Assembly: GCA_038562165.1 (NCBI GenBank)
Contig: JBCFAO010000023.1
Location: forward strand, 1 to 62,624
Length of the DNA: 62,624 bases
Direction of reading: 5' to 3'
Source: WRMS01 sp038562165
GTDB taxonomy: Bacteria > Bacillota > Peptococcia > DRI-13 > UBA5745
The notes under the pieces: generated by a model
The model's database searches: none
Told to the model about the DNA's origin: nothing
What the model saw: the letters and a program-made list of their open reading frames with translations, nothing else
In this document: piece by piece, positions 24,212 through 33,515 of the stretch
How positions within the stretch are numbered: the stretch's first letter is position 1
Layout: every line of letters starts with the position of its first letter
Position numbers and translations under genes: made by a program

Positions 24212-26440
24212 TTACTCCCTCAAGCTTTCTTTGCCCGGCACAACCCGGTGAATTTCCGTTACGTCCTTTACTCTGGCTATCCGGTCAATGACGTACTGTA
24301 AATGATCCAGGTTTTTGATTTCAACCTTCATGTTGGTTATGGCCATGCCGTTTTTCATGCCCCGGGAGTGGATGGCATGGATCGGCACCCGAATATCGGC
24401 TACGGCATTGAGAATGTCGCTGGTGAGGCGGTTTCTGTCCCGGGCCTCAATCTCCAGCTCAGCAGTGAAAGAGCCCAGCAGGCTGCTGTCCCAGGCCACC
24501 TCCACAATGCGGCCTTCTTCTTCATTTAAGTGATGCTTAGCATTAGGACAATCCTGGCGGTGGATGGAAACTCCCCGGCCCCGGGTGATGTAGCCCACAA
24601 TAGGATCGCCGGGCAAGGGGTTGCAGCAGCGGGACAAACGGATCATCACGTTGTCCACTCCCCGGACCACCACGCCGTTGGTGGCTTTGCCAAAAGCCAC
24701 TTCCTGCTTCTTGGCAGCTTTAGCCCCTTCTTCATTGGCTTTGGCCGCCAGTTCCGCATCGGTGAGAACGGGAATGGCGTTTTTGAAAAACTCCTCCCTG
24801 ATCCGGTTAAATACGGGCTGCAAGGTGGTGCTGCCGTCGCCTAAAGCTACGAATAGATCGTCCATAGTATTGTAGCCAAAGCGCCGGGCAATTTCAATAA
24901 GGGCGTCGCCTTTCAGAAGCTCCCGGGACTCCTGGCCGAATTTAAGCAGAGATTGCTCCAGCAGCTCTTTGCCTTTTTCCAGGTTTTCGCCCCGCTTCTC
25001 CTTCTTGAACCAGGCCCTGATTTTGCTGCGGGCCTGAGAGGTGCGCACGATATTAAGCCAATCCCGTTTGGGGCCGTTGGAAGTCTTGGAGGTCAGAATC
25101 TCTACAATATCGCCGTTTTTTAGCTCATAATCCAGCGTAACAATGCGGCCGTTGACCTTGCTGCCGATGCAGCGGTGGCCTACGTCGGAATGAACCCGGT
25201 AAGCAAAATCCAATGGGGTGGCCCCTACGGGCATCTCGATAACGTCCCCTTTAGGCGTAAAAACGAAAACGATATCCTGAAACATATCCAGCTTCAGCAT
25301 TTCAAAATATTCTTCGGTATCCTTCGTCTCCGACTGCCATTCCAGGCTTTGCCGCAGCCATTCAAAATAGCGGTCATAAGATTTCTCTTCGCCTTCTTTG
25401 TATATCCAGTGAGCGGCAATGCCATACTCCGCAACTTGATGCATTTCTTCGGTGCGGATCTGGATCTCAAAGGGCTCGCCTTTTTCTCCCATAACCGTGG
25501 TATGGATGGATTGATACATGTTTTCCTTGGGCATAGCCACAAAATCTTTAAAGCGGCCGGGAATGGGCTTCCAGATGGTATGAATGATGCCCAGAGCAGC
25601 ATAACAATCCTGAACGGATTTAACGATAATCCGGATGGCAATCAGGTCGTATATCTCACTGACGTCCTTGTTTTGGGCCTCCATTTTTTTATAAATGCTG
25701 TAGCAATGCTTGGGCCGGCCCTTGATCTCTGCGGCAATGCCCACTTCCTCCAGCTTTTTTTTCATGGTGGCAATAACATCGGCAATATAGTCTTCCCGCT
25801 CTACCCGCAGGCTGGCCAGGCTTTCCAGAATGTAATAATACTTATCCGGGTCCAGATAGCGCAGGGATAAATCCTCCAGCTCATTTTTGATGCTGAAGAT
25901 ACCCAGACGGTGAGCTAAAGGCGCATAAATCTCCATGGTTTCCCTGGCAATTTCCTGCTGCTTGGCCGGACTATGGACGTCCAAAGTCCTCATGTTGTGA
26001 AGGCGGTCCGCCAGCTTAATCAAAATCACCCGGATATCCTTGGCCATAGCCAAAAACATTTTGCGGAAGCTTTCCGCCTGGCGCTCCGCCTTGGATCGGC
26101 ATTCCAATTTGCCCAGCTTCGTCACGCCGTCCACCATCAGGGCAATATCCGGTCCGAAATCCCGGCTGATATCTTCCACGGTGGTATCCGTATCCTCCAC
26201 CACATCATGGAGGAGGCCGGCGCAGACGGAGGCTGCATCCATGCCCATGTCCGCCAGGATACAGGCTACGGCCAGACAGTGGTTGATGTAGGGGGCTCCG
26301 GACTTGCGCACCTGATATTTATGGGCTTCGGAGGCATAATCATAAGCCTTTTGAATTTTTTCTGATTCCAAAGGATGGGGGTATTTCGACTTTAACCAAT
26401 TCATGGACTTCTGTTCATGGATGTAAGATTCCTGAATCAT
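24212..26440 (-). CDS. relA: Bifunctional (p)ppGpp synthetase/hydrolase RelA/SpoT
   Basis: 742 residues, normal for the long Rel enzyme. The HD hydrolase domain (about 30-180, with the HDVVEDTD metal site and IKLADRLHNMRTL) is intact, so (p)ppGpp degradation is expected. The synthetase domain follows (about 220-350, RGRPKHCYSIYKKM), then TGS (about 400-460, VFVFTPKGDVIEMPVGATPLDFAY), a helical/zinc-finger part (CCNPLPGDPIVGYITRGRGVSIH) and a C-terminal ACT domain. ATG at 26440 has GGGAGG upstream and overlaps the RecJ-helicase stop by 26 bp, so the two are coupled. The apt gene often found between recJ and relA is absent. Confidence 0.97.
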   Translation of the reverse strand: MIQESYIHEQKSMNWLKSKYPHPLESEKIQKAYDYASEAHKYQVRKSGAPYINHCLAVACILADMGMDAASVCAGLLHDVVEDTDTTVEDISRDFGPDIALMVDGVTKLGKLECRSKAERQAESFRKMFLAMAKDIRVILIKLADRLHNMRTLDVHSPAKQQEIARETMEIYAPLAHRLGIFSIKNELEDLSLRYLDPDKYYYILESLASLRVEREDYIADVIATMKKKLEEVGIAAEIKGRPKHCYSIYKKMEAQNKDVSEIYDLIAIRIIVKSVQDCYAALGIIHTIWKPIPGRFKDFVAMPKENMYQSIHTTVMGEKGEPFEIQIRTEEMHQVAEYGIAAHWIYKEGEEKSYDRYFEWLRQSLEWQSETKDTEEYFEMLKLDMFQDIVFVFTPKGDVIEMPVGATPLDFAYRVHSDVGHRCIGSKVNGRIVTLDYELKNGDIVEILTSKTSNGPKRDWLNIVRTSQARSKIRAWFKKEKRGENLEKGKELLEQSLLKFGQESRELLKGDALIEIARRFGYNTMDDLFVALGDGSTTLQPVFNRIREEFFKNAIPVLTDAELAAKANEEGAKAAKKQEVAFGKATNGVVVRGVDNVMIRLSRCCNPLPGDPIVGYITRGRGVSIHRQDCPNAKHHLNEEEGRIVEVAWDSSLLGSFTAELEIEARDRNRLTSDILNAVADIRVPIHAIHSRGMKNGMAITNMKVEIKNLDHLQYVIDRIARVKDVTEIHRVVPGKESLRE

Positions 26441-29400
26441 GATTACGCCTCCCTTCCGGTAATATTGGACGGTTAATGCCTGCCAGCAATTCAGCCGGGT
26501 CCGGTGAAAATGCCAAAGTTACGTATTCCTCAAATAATTGTCTGCTTTCCTGTCCCTCCTTATAAAGGGAAGAATGGTTCAGGTCCAGCTTTGTTGGGGG
26601 CGGCGGGGCCAGATGGATGTAACGGGTGCCTCCTTCTTCCTCCCGCAATAAAAGAGCAATCTCCTCCAGGATACCCAGGCAGTAAGCGGCAGATTTTGCC
26701 GTAAAGCCGGGATCCTGGCGCTGAGCCATGGCTCCGGCCAGCTCTTCATCGGATAAAACCAAGGGATTGGCGGCGGCAGCCTGTTCTCTGAGATAGAGAT
26801 AAAAGCCGCCTAAAACACCCCGGTCCGGGGATTCTTCTTTCAGCAGAAGCCGGTTTAACTCCTGGTCCTTTTGCTGATAAAGCAAATGTATTCTGGCAGG
26901 CTTGCCGTCTCTGCCCGCCCGGCCGGAAAGCTGGTTGTACTCAGCCCGGGAAAAACAGAGATGGTAAAGAACCACATCCCGGATATCCGGAATATCGGCG
27001 CCTTCGCCGAAAGCGCTGGTGCTGACCAGCACCGAAACATCACCGGCCAGAAAAGCTCCTTCTATAGACTGCCGGAGGGCCGGTAAAAGACCGCCATGAT
27101 AATAAGCTATTTTATTTTTCATCCGGGGCAGGCTATCCTGCAAAAGTCCGGCCAATTCCTCCGCCAGGCGGCGGCTGTTGACATAAACGATTATTTTGCT
27201 TTCAGGCTGGATAATTTCCAGCAAATAAGCCAGCTTATCCTCCCTGTCTCTGGCGTCTGCCAGGGACAGGTTTTCCCGGCAATGTTCCTCGGCAACAAAG
27301 CGTCCTATCTTAAAATCCCGGAGGATTTTGGCGGCGCAAGCCTCATCGGCTGTGGCCGTAGTAGCAAGGAACAGGGGCCGGCCCAGGCTGCGCCAGGTGT
27401 TTGCCAGATCTTTGTAGGCCTGGCGGTGGCTCATCCCCAGATGGTGGGCTTCATCCGCCACGAACAAGCCGATCCGCTCTGCCACTGGTTTAAATTTCTC
27501 CAAATGAGCTTGTAAAAATTCAGCGGTGGTAATAATCAGCCGAATATTTCCCTGATAAAGGTTCTTAAAGAAGTCTTTTTTTTGCCAATGATCCAAGCCT
27601 CCCCAGGCCAGAGACGTATGGATGCCCAGAGGTTCCAGGGTTTTGGCCATGCGGCGTTCCTGGTCTCTGGCCAAGGAGCGCAAAGGATAGATAAAGATGG
27701 CGATGGAGCCTTGGCTGAGGGCTGCTGCGGCTGTTTGAAAAACTGCGGTTTTGCCCCGGCCGGTGGCCATGACCAGCAAGGTGTTTTCTCCTGCTGCCAG
27801 AGCTTGCAAAGCCTCTATTTGTTTGGGCCGGTAGGAGCCCTCCCCTAAAATCTCCTTTTGATAGCAGGTCCAGTCTTGGGTAGTGAGCCGGAGATTGAGA
27901 CCCTCAGCTTCCTGAGCCGGTTCATTTTCCCTGAGGGAGAGGCGAAAATCTCTCAGCAAAGCCTGGACTGTCCGGCGGCCCTGCCACTGGTTGATCTCCG
28001 GCTGGAACAATAAGTCGTAGATCTGCCCCGGCTGAGGGTAGAAGATATTTTCCTCCATGGAAAAAGCAATAGCCACCAGGTCTTGAGATTTTTTGCGGTT
28101 GGGTCTTTTGTCGCCGGCCAAGCCGGCAGGCCGAAAGAACAATTTGTAATGGCGCCGTTCCTGGCCCAGAGCCTTTAGCTCCATCAGCTCCATGGCCGGC
28201 AGCACCAGCAGAGGCTGGGGATTTTCGGCGCCAAAGGGGGCTAAAAGTTCCAACTCCTCAAGGGCAGTCAAAGTTAATTGATCAAAAGACACGGTTAAAT
28301 CCGCTGTTTGTACTTTGCTGTTTTGACCTTCTTTAAGGAACCAGCGGCTGGCGCTGTAATTCTCCAGTTTCTCCCGAAAAGCCTCAAAATTGTCCCGGGT
28401 CAATTGGAAGCCGCAGGCCAGCTCATGGCCGCCAAAGGTCAGCAGCGTGCCGGCAAGCTCAGTTAAAGCTTCGTGGAGGTTGCAGCCCGGCAGGCTTCTG
28501 CCGCTGCCCCGGCCTACGCCCTCCTGATCAAAAGAGATGAGAATTGCCGGGCGGCCAAAGCGTTCCAGCAAACGGGCGGCGGTGATGCCGATAACCCCCA
28601 TATGCCAGTCTTCACCGGCTAAAATAAGTATAGACTTGGCAGCTAAAGAAGGGTCTTTATCCAGGCGGTCCAGAATTTCCTCCAGGATTCTGCCCTCCAT
28701 CTCCTGACGGCTTTTATTGACAGCTTCCAGCTCACCTGCGTAAGGCTGGGCCGTTATCATGTCCTGAGCCAAAAGCAGCTTTACTCCCAGGGAAGGGTCT
28801 CCCATGCGGCCGGCGGCATTGAGCCTTGGGGCCAGAGTAAAGGTAATATGACCGCCGCTGATGGTTTTTTCCTCCAAGCCGCTGGTTCTGAGCAGAGCTT
28901 TAATGCCCGGCAAAGGGTTTTTATTAATCCGGGTCAGGCCTTCGGCAACCAGAATCCGGTTGTCTCCCGCCAGCGGCATGCCGTCGGCCAAAGTACCGAT
29001 GGCTGCCAATTGGGACAACTCCGGCAATTCATCCCGGCCACCCAGCCTTTGATACAAGCAGGCCGCCAAAGCAAAGGCTACGCCGGCTCCGGCTAAACCC
29101 CGGCTTTTGCCCGGCTCCGCCATCAGCTCCGGATTAATCGTCGCTGCGGCCTCCGGCAAAACCTGAGGGGGACGGTGATGATCGGTAATAATCAATGCCA
29201 ACCCCAGGTCTTTGGCATAGGCTGCTTCTTCCACGGCAGATATGCCGCAATCCACGGTAATCAAAAGCTCTGCTCCCCGCTCTTTGACGATGCGCAGCGC
29301 TTCCTTATTTAAGCCGTAGCCCTCATCCAGACGGTGAGGAATATAATAATCCGCCCTGTTGCCCAAAGACGCTAAGGCTTTGATCAACAAGGCGGTAGCA

Positions 29401-29684
29401 GTCATTCCATCCGCATCATAGTCACCAAATATGCAGATTTTCTTTTCTTTTATAATGGCGTCCCTGATGATTTCTACGGCCTGGGCCATATCCGGCAGCC
29501 GCCAAAAATCCGATAAATTTTGCAGGCCCTTATGATTTAAAAATTCTTTCTGGGCTTCTTCTCCTTGATAACCCCTCAGGGCCAGCAGCTCCGCCGTCAG
29601 GGGCAAAAGCCCCAAAGGCCCTGTAGGAGTCAATCCTAAGCCGGAAACATCTCCCCGTATCTGCCATTTCCTATGCTGGGTCAT
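26415..29684 (-). CDS. recJ: RecJ single-strand exonuclease fused to a RecQ-like superfamily 2 helicase
   Basis: 1089 residues, nearly twice the usual RecJ length. Residues 1-583 are a full RecJ: DYDADG (89-93), ITVDCGIS (142-149), TDHH (167-170), the DHHA1 GGH (418-420) and an OB-fold region to ~583. Residues 600-960 are an SF2 helicase: Q-like RPKQIEAL (619-626), Walker A ATGRGKTA (640-647), DEAH (744-747), TTATAD (775-780) and motif VI QLSGRAGRDGK (918-928), typical of RecQ. Residues 960-1089 are unassigned, without a clear RQC or HRDC domain. The frame is continuous with no weak junction. The likely role is 5'-end resection with built-in unwinding in recombination repair. It overlaps lapA-like by 14 bp and relA by 26 bp. 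Confidence 0.93.
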   Translation of the reverse strand: MTQHRKWQIRGDVSGLGLTPTGPLGLLPLTAELLALRGYQGEEAQKEFLNHKGLQNLSDFWRLPDMAQAVEIIRDAIIKEKKICIFGDYDADGMTATALLIKALASLGNRADYYIPHRLDEGYGLNKEALRIVKERGAELLITVDCGISAVEEAAYAKDLGLALIITDHHRPPQVLPEAAATINPELMAEPGKSRGLAGAGVAFALAACLYQRLGGRDELPELSQLAAIGTLADGMPLAGDNRILVAEGLTRINKNPLPGIKALLRTSGLEEKTISGGHITFTLAPRLNAAGRMGDPSLGVKLLLAQDMITAQPYAGELEAVNKSRQEMEGRILEEILDRLDKDPSLAAKSILILAGEDWHMGVIGITAARLLERFGRPAILISFDQEGVGRGSGRSLPGCNLHEALTELAGTLLTFGGHELACGFQLTRDNFEAFREKLENYSASRWFLKEGQNSKVQTADLTVSFDQLTLTALEELELLAPFGAENPQPLLVLPAMELMELKALGQERRHYKLFFRPAGLAGDKRPNRKKSQDLVAIAFSMEENIFYPQPGQIYDLLFQPEINQWQGRRTVQALLRDFRLSLRENEPAQEAEGLNLRLTTQDWTCYQKEILGEGSYRPKQIEALQALAAGENTLLVMATGRGKTAVFQTAAAALSQGSIAIFIYPLRSLARDQERRMAKTLEPLGIHTSLAWGGLDHWQKKDFFKNLYQGNIRLIITTAEFLQAHLEKFKPVAERIGLFVADEAHHLGMSHRQAYKDLANTWRSLGRPLFLATTATADEACAAKILRDFKIGRFVAEEHCRENLSLADARDREDKLAYLLEIIQPESKIIVYVNSRRLAEELAGLLQDSLPRMKNKIAYYHGGLLPALRQSIEGAFLAGDVSVLVSTSAFGEGADIPDIRDVVLYHLCFSRAEYNQLSGRAGRDGKPARIHLLYQQKDQELNRLLLKEESPDRGVLGGFYLYLREQAAAANPLVLSDEELAGAMAQRQDPGFTAKSAAYCLGILEEIALLLREEEGGTRYIHLAPPPPTKLDLNHSSLYKEGQESRQLFEEYVTLAFSPDPAELLAGINRPILPEGRRNHDSGILHP

Positions 29685-30030
29685 CGTTGGTCTCTATTGG
29701 TTGCTGGTTTTTTTCCTGCAAAGCTTGCTCCTTTTCTTCGATGATGTTGTCCTTATCGGCCAAAAGCTTTTCCAGCTCCTCTTTCTCTTTCATCAGCCGG
29801 GTATTTTGCCTGGTCAGCTCTTTGCGTTCCCGGTTGATGCCGATCTGCTTAATCAGGTTGATCAAAAAAAGCATGATGGCGCCGGCGGCCACAGCCCCCA
29901 GAATCACCAGCACCAGGGAAATGTTGGCTTCCCAAAACAGGAATTTAATAACGACGACCGTGGTGTTTTGAATGGCAAATAAAGCTACGATAATGGCAAA
30001 GATTAAGGTTAAAACCAGGTATCCTTGCAT
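29671..30030 (-). CDS. LapA family membrane protein
   Basis: 119 residues. Two transmembrane segments (about 4-22 and 38-62) in the DUF1049/LapA pattern (FAIQNTTVVVIKFLFWEANISLVLVILGAVAAGAI) are followed by a coiled-coil tail from about residue 68, rich in Glu and Lys (ERKELTRQNTRLMKEKEEL). In other bacteria LapA-type proteins take part in lipopolysaccharide assembly control, which does not fit a Gram-positive, so the function here is unknown. It overlaps the RecJ-fusion start by 14 bp; the same neighbourhood is seen in other Clostridia. Confidence 0.85.
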   Translation of the reverse strand: MQGYLVLTLIFAIIVALFAIQNTTVVVIKFLFWEANISLVLVILGAVAAGAIMLFLINLIKQIGINRERKELTRQNTRLMKEKEELEKLLADKDNIIEEKEQALQEKNQQPIETNDDPA

Positions 30031-30132
30031 GCTTATCTCCTCCGCTCTCTATCTTAATCAAAGAATAACATTTTTTCAATTTTACTACAAAACCCTGTGT
30101 TGATAAAGCATTAAATTTAATAGCAAAAATGG

Positions 30133-31302
30133 CTACTCTTTGATTAAAGAATAAAAGCTTTTGCCCGGACCGCTCCAAGAGATCTGATGGCGTTCCGCCA
30201 AAGTGGCGGCAATATCGGCAAAGGTTTCCCGGGTTCCCAGATCAACACCTTTTTTTAGACCGCCGCCGCAAGCTAAAATCGGCACATATTCCCGGTTATG
30301 ATCCGTATCGGCCGTGGTAGGATCATTGCCGTGATCTGCCGTAATCATCAGCATGACCCCTTCTTCCTCACAGCGCTTGGCTAAGGGAGCCAGCAGCCGG
30401 TCGGCCTCTTCCAAAGCCTGGGCATAGCCCTGGGGATTGTTGCGGTGGCCGTAAATCATGTCAAAGTCTACCAAATTGGTAAAGATCAGGCCATCCTGCA
30501 ACTGATCCAGCATCTGAAAGGTGGCGGCAATACCGTCGGCATTGGAAACTGTGGGCCGGTGGCCGGTGACGCCGCAGCCGGCATAGATATCCTTGATTTT
30601 GCCTACGGCCAATACTTGCCTGCCTGCTGCCGCCAGGCCTTCCAAGATGGTGGGGCCTATGGGCCGCAAAGAATAATCATGACGGTTGGCGGTGCGGGTA
30701 AAATTGCCGGGCCTGCCGATAAAAGGACGGGCAATCACCCGGCCTACGCCCAGGTCATCGGCTAACATTTTTCTGGCGGTTTCGCACCATTGGTATAGCT
30801 GTTGTAAGGGAACCACTTCCTCATGGGCCGCTAGCTGAAAAACGCTGTCCGCCGAGGTGTAAACAATAGGATAGCCCGTTTCCATATGGGCGGCGCCCAG
30901 ACGCTCAATGATTTCCGTGCCGGAGGCCACCACATTGCCTAAGGTCAGACGGCCGATAGCTTCCTGATAATCCAGGATAAAATCTTCCGGAAAGCCTTGG
31001 GGAAATGTGGGCAAGGGCTTGTCCAGCAGCAGGCCGGCAATCTCCCAATGGCCGGCTGTGGTGTCTTTTCCCTTGGTTTGAGAGGCCATTTTGCCATAGG
31101 CTCCCAAAGCCGGCAGACTGTGCCGCAAGCCTTTGACCTCTGTGACCTTGCCCAGGCCTAGGCTTTCCATAAAGGGCATGGTTAAGCCGCCCACAGCCCC
31201 GGCGATATTGCCTAAGGTATTGCCGGGTTCCGGATCGTATTCTCCGGCGTCGGGCAGGGCTCCAACACCCACGCTGTCTAAAACAATTAAGATGGTTTTC
31301 AT
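30133..31302 (-). CDS. deoB: Phosphopentomutase
   Basis: 389-residue alkaline-phosphatase-superfamily enzyme converting (deoxy)ribose-1-phosphate to the 5-phosphate in nucleoside salvage. Metal and active-site motifs are intact: LDSVGVGALPDA (8-19), KGKDTTAGHWEI with the phospho-acceptor Thr, TADHGNDPTT and TDHNREYVP. It lies directly after xerD, as drm/deoB does in Bacillus, where a purine nucleoside phosphorylase usually follows; no pnp gene follows here. ATG has GAGGAG upstream. Confidence 0.97.
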   Translation of the reverse strand: MKTILIVLDSVGVGALPDAGEYDPEPGNTLGNIAGAVGGLTMPFMESLGLGKVTEVKGLRHSLPALGAYGKMASQTKGKDTTAGHWEIAGLLLDKPLPTFPQGFPEDFILDYQEAIGRLTLGNVVASGTEIIERLGAAHMETGYPIVYTSADSVFQLAAHEEVVPLQQLYQWCETARKMLADDLGVGRVIARPFIGRPGNFTRTANRHDYSLRPIGPTILEGLAAAGRQVLAVGKIKDIYAGCGVTGHRPTVSNADGIAATFQMLDQLQDGLIFTNLVDFDMIYGHRNNPQGYAQALEEADRLLAPLAKRCEEEGVMLMITADHGNDPTTADTDHNREYVPILACGGGLKKGVDLGTRETFADIAATLAERHQISWSGPGKSFYSLIKE

Positions 31303-31329
31303 GTTATATCCTCCTCGTAAAATTTCGGA

Positions 31330-32226
31330 TCAGGCCCGGGGATGGCTTTTTTTATAAGCTTCTTTCAACCGCTGGTCCGATAAATGGGTATAGACCTGGG
31401 TGGTGGATACGTCGGCATGGCCCAAAAGCTCCTGAACGGAACGGAGGTCGGCGCCGCCAATCAGGAGGCTGGTGGCAAAGGAGTGGCGGAAGGTATGGGG
31501 GCTCACCGATTTTTCGATGCCTGCCTGCCGGGCCCTTTCCTTGATCATGGACCAAAACCATTGACGGCTGAGGCCTTTGCCCCGGCGATTGAGAAACAGC
31601 GTGCGCTCAGAAGGCCGGGATACTAGCTGCGGCCTGGCTGCAGCAAGATAATTTCTCACCGCTAAAATAGCTTTTTCGCCTACGGGTACCACCCGTTCCT
31701 TATTGCCCTTACCCAGGCAACGCAAATAGCCTAAGTCCAGATCGATATCTTTCAATTGCAGATTGACCAGCTCCGATATGCGCAGGCCGCTGGCATACAG
31801 CAGCTCCAGCACAGCCAGATCCCGAATGGCCGCCAAGTCTTTAGGGGGATTTAAGCTATTGAGTATAACCTCAATCTCTTCGTTGGATAAAGCCTTTGGT
31901 AAGATAGTATCCTTTCTGGGATTGTCCAAAAAAATTCCCGGGTCGGCGTCTATCCATTTTTCTTTTTTTAAGTAGCGCAGAAAACTGCGGATGGCCGCCA
32001 GCTTTCTGGACAAGGTAGCCGGACTTATTCCCTTGCTGCGTAGCTGATGGAAGTAGCCGGTCAATAAGGGCAGGTCAACCATAGCCCATTGAGGGATTTC
32101 CTTTTGCTCCAAAAAAGCTAAGAGGTTTCGCAGATCGCCCCGGTAACCCTTGGCCGTGCTCTCTGCCAAACCTATTTCAACAGTCAAATATTGAATAAAC
32201 TCTTCAATAGCCTGCTCCATATCCAT
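31330..32226 (-). CDS. xerD: Site-specific tyrosine recombinase XerD
   Basis: 298 residues. It resolves chromosome dimers at dif with its partner XerC-like protein. The N-terminal SAM-like core-binding domain (about 1-90) is followed by the catalytic domain with Arg in YASGLRISEL, HTFRHSFATSLL (H-x-x-R), HADVSTTQ and the Tyr nucleophile in TQVYTHLSDQRL. The ATG at 32226 is preferred (GGAGG ten bases upstream) over a start 12 codons earlier. Located between deoB and spoIIM, a typical clostridial arrangement, which supports XerD rather than a phage integrase. Confidence 0.94.
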   Translation of the reverse strand: MDMEQAIEEFIQYLTVEIGLAESTAKGYRGDLRNLLAFLEQKEIPQWAMVDLPLLTGYFHQLRSKGISPATLSRKLAAIRSFLRYLKKEKWIDADPGIFLDNPRKDTILPKALSNEEIEVILNSLNPPKDLAAIRDLAVLELLYASGLRISELVNLQLKDIDLDLGYLRCLGKGNKERVVPVGEKAILAVRNYLAAARPQLVSRPSERTLFLNRRGKGLSRQWFWSMIKERARQAGIEKSVSPHTFRHSFATSLLIGGADLRSVQELLGHADVSTTQVYTHLSDQRLKEAYKKSHPRA

Positions 32227-32280
32227 AAAGCAAAAACCTCCAAATGCATTAATTCCACGCAATTGGAAGTTTTCCTTTTT

Positions 32281-32502
32281 TCATGATGGAATTTCTCCTT
32301 TGGCCGTATCCGGTACCGCCTGAACTCTGAGGGGCTGAGTCAATACATCCTGCTGTAGCTGTTGAGTATCGGGATCGGTAATGGTTTGTTTAGCGGTGCC
32401 GCCCCATATGCTCACAATAGAGATTAATAAAATGACAGCAGCAAGGATAATCAGGCCTATTTTTAGTTTTTTGCGCCAATCTTGAACGACATAGATCTTC
32501 AA
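32281..32502 (-). CDS. Small single-pass membrane protein
   Basis: 73 residues with one transmembrane helix (about 14-33, KIGLIILAAVILLISIVS) after a short basic cytoplasmic start, then a polar extracytoplasmic tail rich in Gln, Asp and Thr. The TTG start is supported by GGAAGGAGGGA just upstream. No family recognised; in Bacillus a small membrane protein (YqzK) occupies a similar place next to xerD, but sequence relatedness cannot be judged by eye. Its location between spoIIM and xerD suggests cotranscription with spoIIM. Confidence 0.7.
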   Translation of the reverse strand: MKIYVVQDWRKKLKIGLIILAAVILLISIVSIWGGTAKQTITDPDTQQLQQDVLTQPLRVQAVPDTAKGEIPS

Positions 32503-32576
32503 TTGTAGTCCCTCCTTCCAGCACTAACCTATGACATAAGTGAAAAGAATAGAATATACCGGTATAAATTTTGCCT

Positions 32577-33191
32577 TTAGGCCAGTAAACTGAGCAGAAA
32601 AGGACTTAAATATCCTTCCACCAAAGAAGTGACCAAAGCAAAGATAAAAAAGAAGAGAATCATGGGAAGGCGATAGCTGAGGCCTTTGTACTTTTCCGTT
32701 TGCCGAAAAGACTCTCCCGTTCCCATCAAAAGATCCAAAGACCAGTCGCCGCACCAAACGGCTGCCATCAAGCACAGCGGTATGGCCAGCAGGGTATGGG
32801 GTAATACGCCAAGGAACAGCATAGGCCAGCCGCCCCCCAGACTGGTTTGCAGAATGACACTGCAAGTATAGCCTAGTCCAAACCCCCGGACAAACAAGGT
32901 AGCCATAATCAGAGGCAGCCCAATGATGGAAGTGCCGAAAAGCAGAAGCTGCAAAACAAGGGTTCCTTGCTTGGTCAGGCTTTGCCAAAAAACATGGCCG
33001 GTGCCTTCTCCACCCAGGTACTGCATATAGCCCTTCAATGTGCTGTCCAACCCGGCCAACTCACTGCCGTTGAGTTTTCCCGCCCCCAAAAAACCCATAA
33101 ACAAACCGGTGATCAGGCAAAGACAGGCTAAAAGCAGCAGCCAGGGCCGGCTGATATATTTGCCGTCAAATAAACGCCGCAATAAAAACAT
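32577..33191 (-). CDS. spoIIM: Stage II sporulation protein M
   Basis: 204-residue membrane protein with about five transmembrane segments, the standard SpoIIM layout (WLLLLACLCLITGLFMGFLGAG early; GLPLIMATLFVRGFGLGYTCSVIL central; GVLPHTLLAIPLCL). SpoIIM forms the DMP complex with SpoIIP and SpoIID that digests septal and forespore-facing peptidoglycan so the mother cell can engulf the forespore. A near-consensus sigma-E promoter precedes it, matching its known mother-cell expression. Located next to xerD and upstream of spo0A. Confidence 0.93.
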   Translation of the reverse strand: MFLLRRLFDGKYISRPWLLLLACLCLITGLFMGFLGAGKLNGSELAGLDSTLKGYMQYLGGEGTGHVFWQSLTKQGTLVLQLLLFGTSIIGLPLIMATLFVRGFGLGYTCSVILQTSLGGGWPMLFLGVLPHTLLAIPLCLMAAVWCGDWSLDLLMGTGESFRQTEKYKGLSYRLPMILFFFIFALVTSLVEGYLSPFLLSLLA

Positions 33192-33215
33192 ACGTTCTCC
33201 TCCCGCTCATACCAT

Positions 33216-33245
33216 ATTGTATGTGGGGAAAAGAACGTATATTAC
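33216..33245 (-). promoter_or_regulatory. Sigma-E promoter of spoIIM
   Basis: Minus-strand GTAATATA (33238-33245), a 14-bp spacer and CATACAAT (33216-33223). The -10 is an exact match to the Bacillus sigma-E consensus and the -35 is close to GTMATATT. It lies 25 bp before the spoIIM ATG. Confidence 0.75.
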
Positions 33246-33316
33246 AAGAGTATTGTCCCCTTGAAATTTGGTGCAATAATACTAATGTGCAGTGAGACAA
33301 TACTCTCGGACATGTT

Positions 33317-33457
33317 AAGAGCAGGAGTAAACATTTTGTACAATGCAGGAAAGGCTTTGATCAAAGGAAATTTAGACGACTGCGAACCTTCGCTTTGTCT
33401 GACATGGCCTTTTTACCAGACTCTTTTCCATTTTACATACTGTTTACTCCTGCTCTT
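33317..33457. repeat. 141-bp element with perfect 17-bp terminal inverted repeats
   Basis: The arms 33317-33333 (AAGAGCAGGAGTAAACA) and 33441-33457 are perfect reverse complements. The centre (33363-33413) recurs at 23347-23397 and can itself form a hairpin (AGAC...GCGAA...TTCGC...GTCT). There is no reading frame, consistent with a non-autonomous mobile element or a structured RNA unit. The gap 33192-33515 otherwise holds only the spoIIM promoter. Confidence 0.8.
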
Positions 33458-33515
33458 GTCCTTATTCCTGCTCTTCTGTCTTCTTTTCAGCTAAACTCTC
33501 CGGCAGGTCTGCTTT

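Noticed and set aside
26415..29684. RecJ-helicase as two genes joined by error
   Set aside because: The frame is continuous with family-like sequence on both sides and no ribosome site or start codon of good quality near residue 590, so a real fusion is preferred.
31330..32226. Phage or integron integrase
   Set aside because: Position between deoB and spoIIM and normal Xer motifs indicate chromosomal XerD; no other phage genes nearby.
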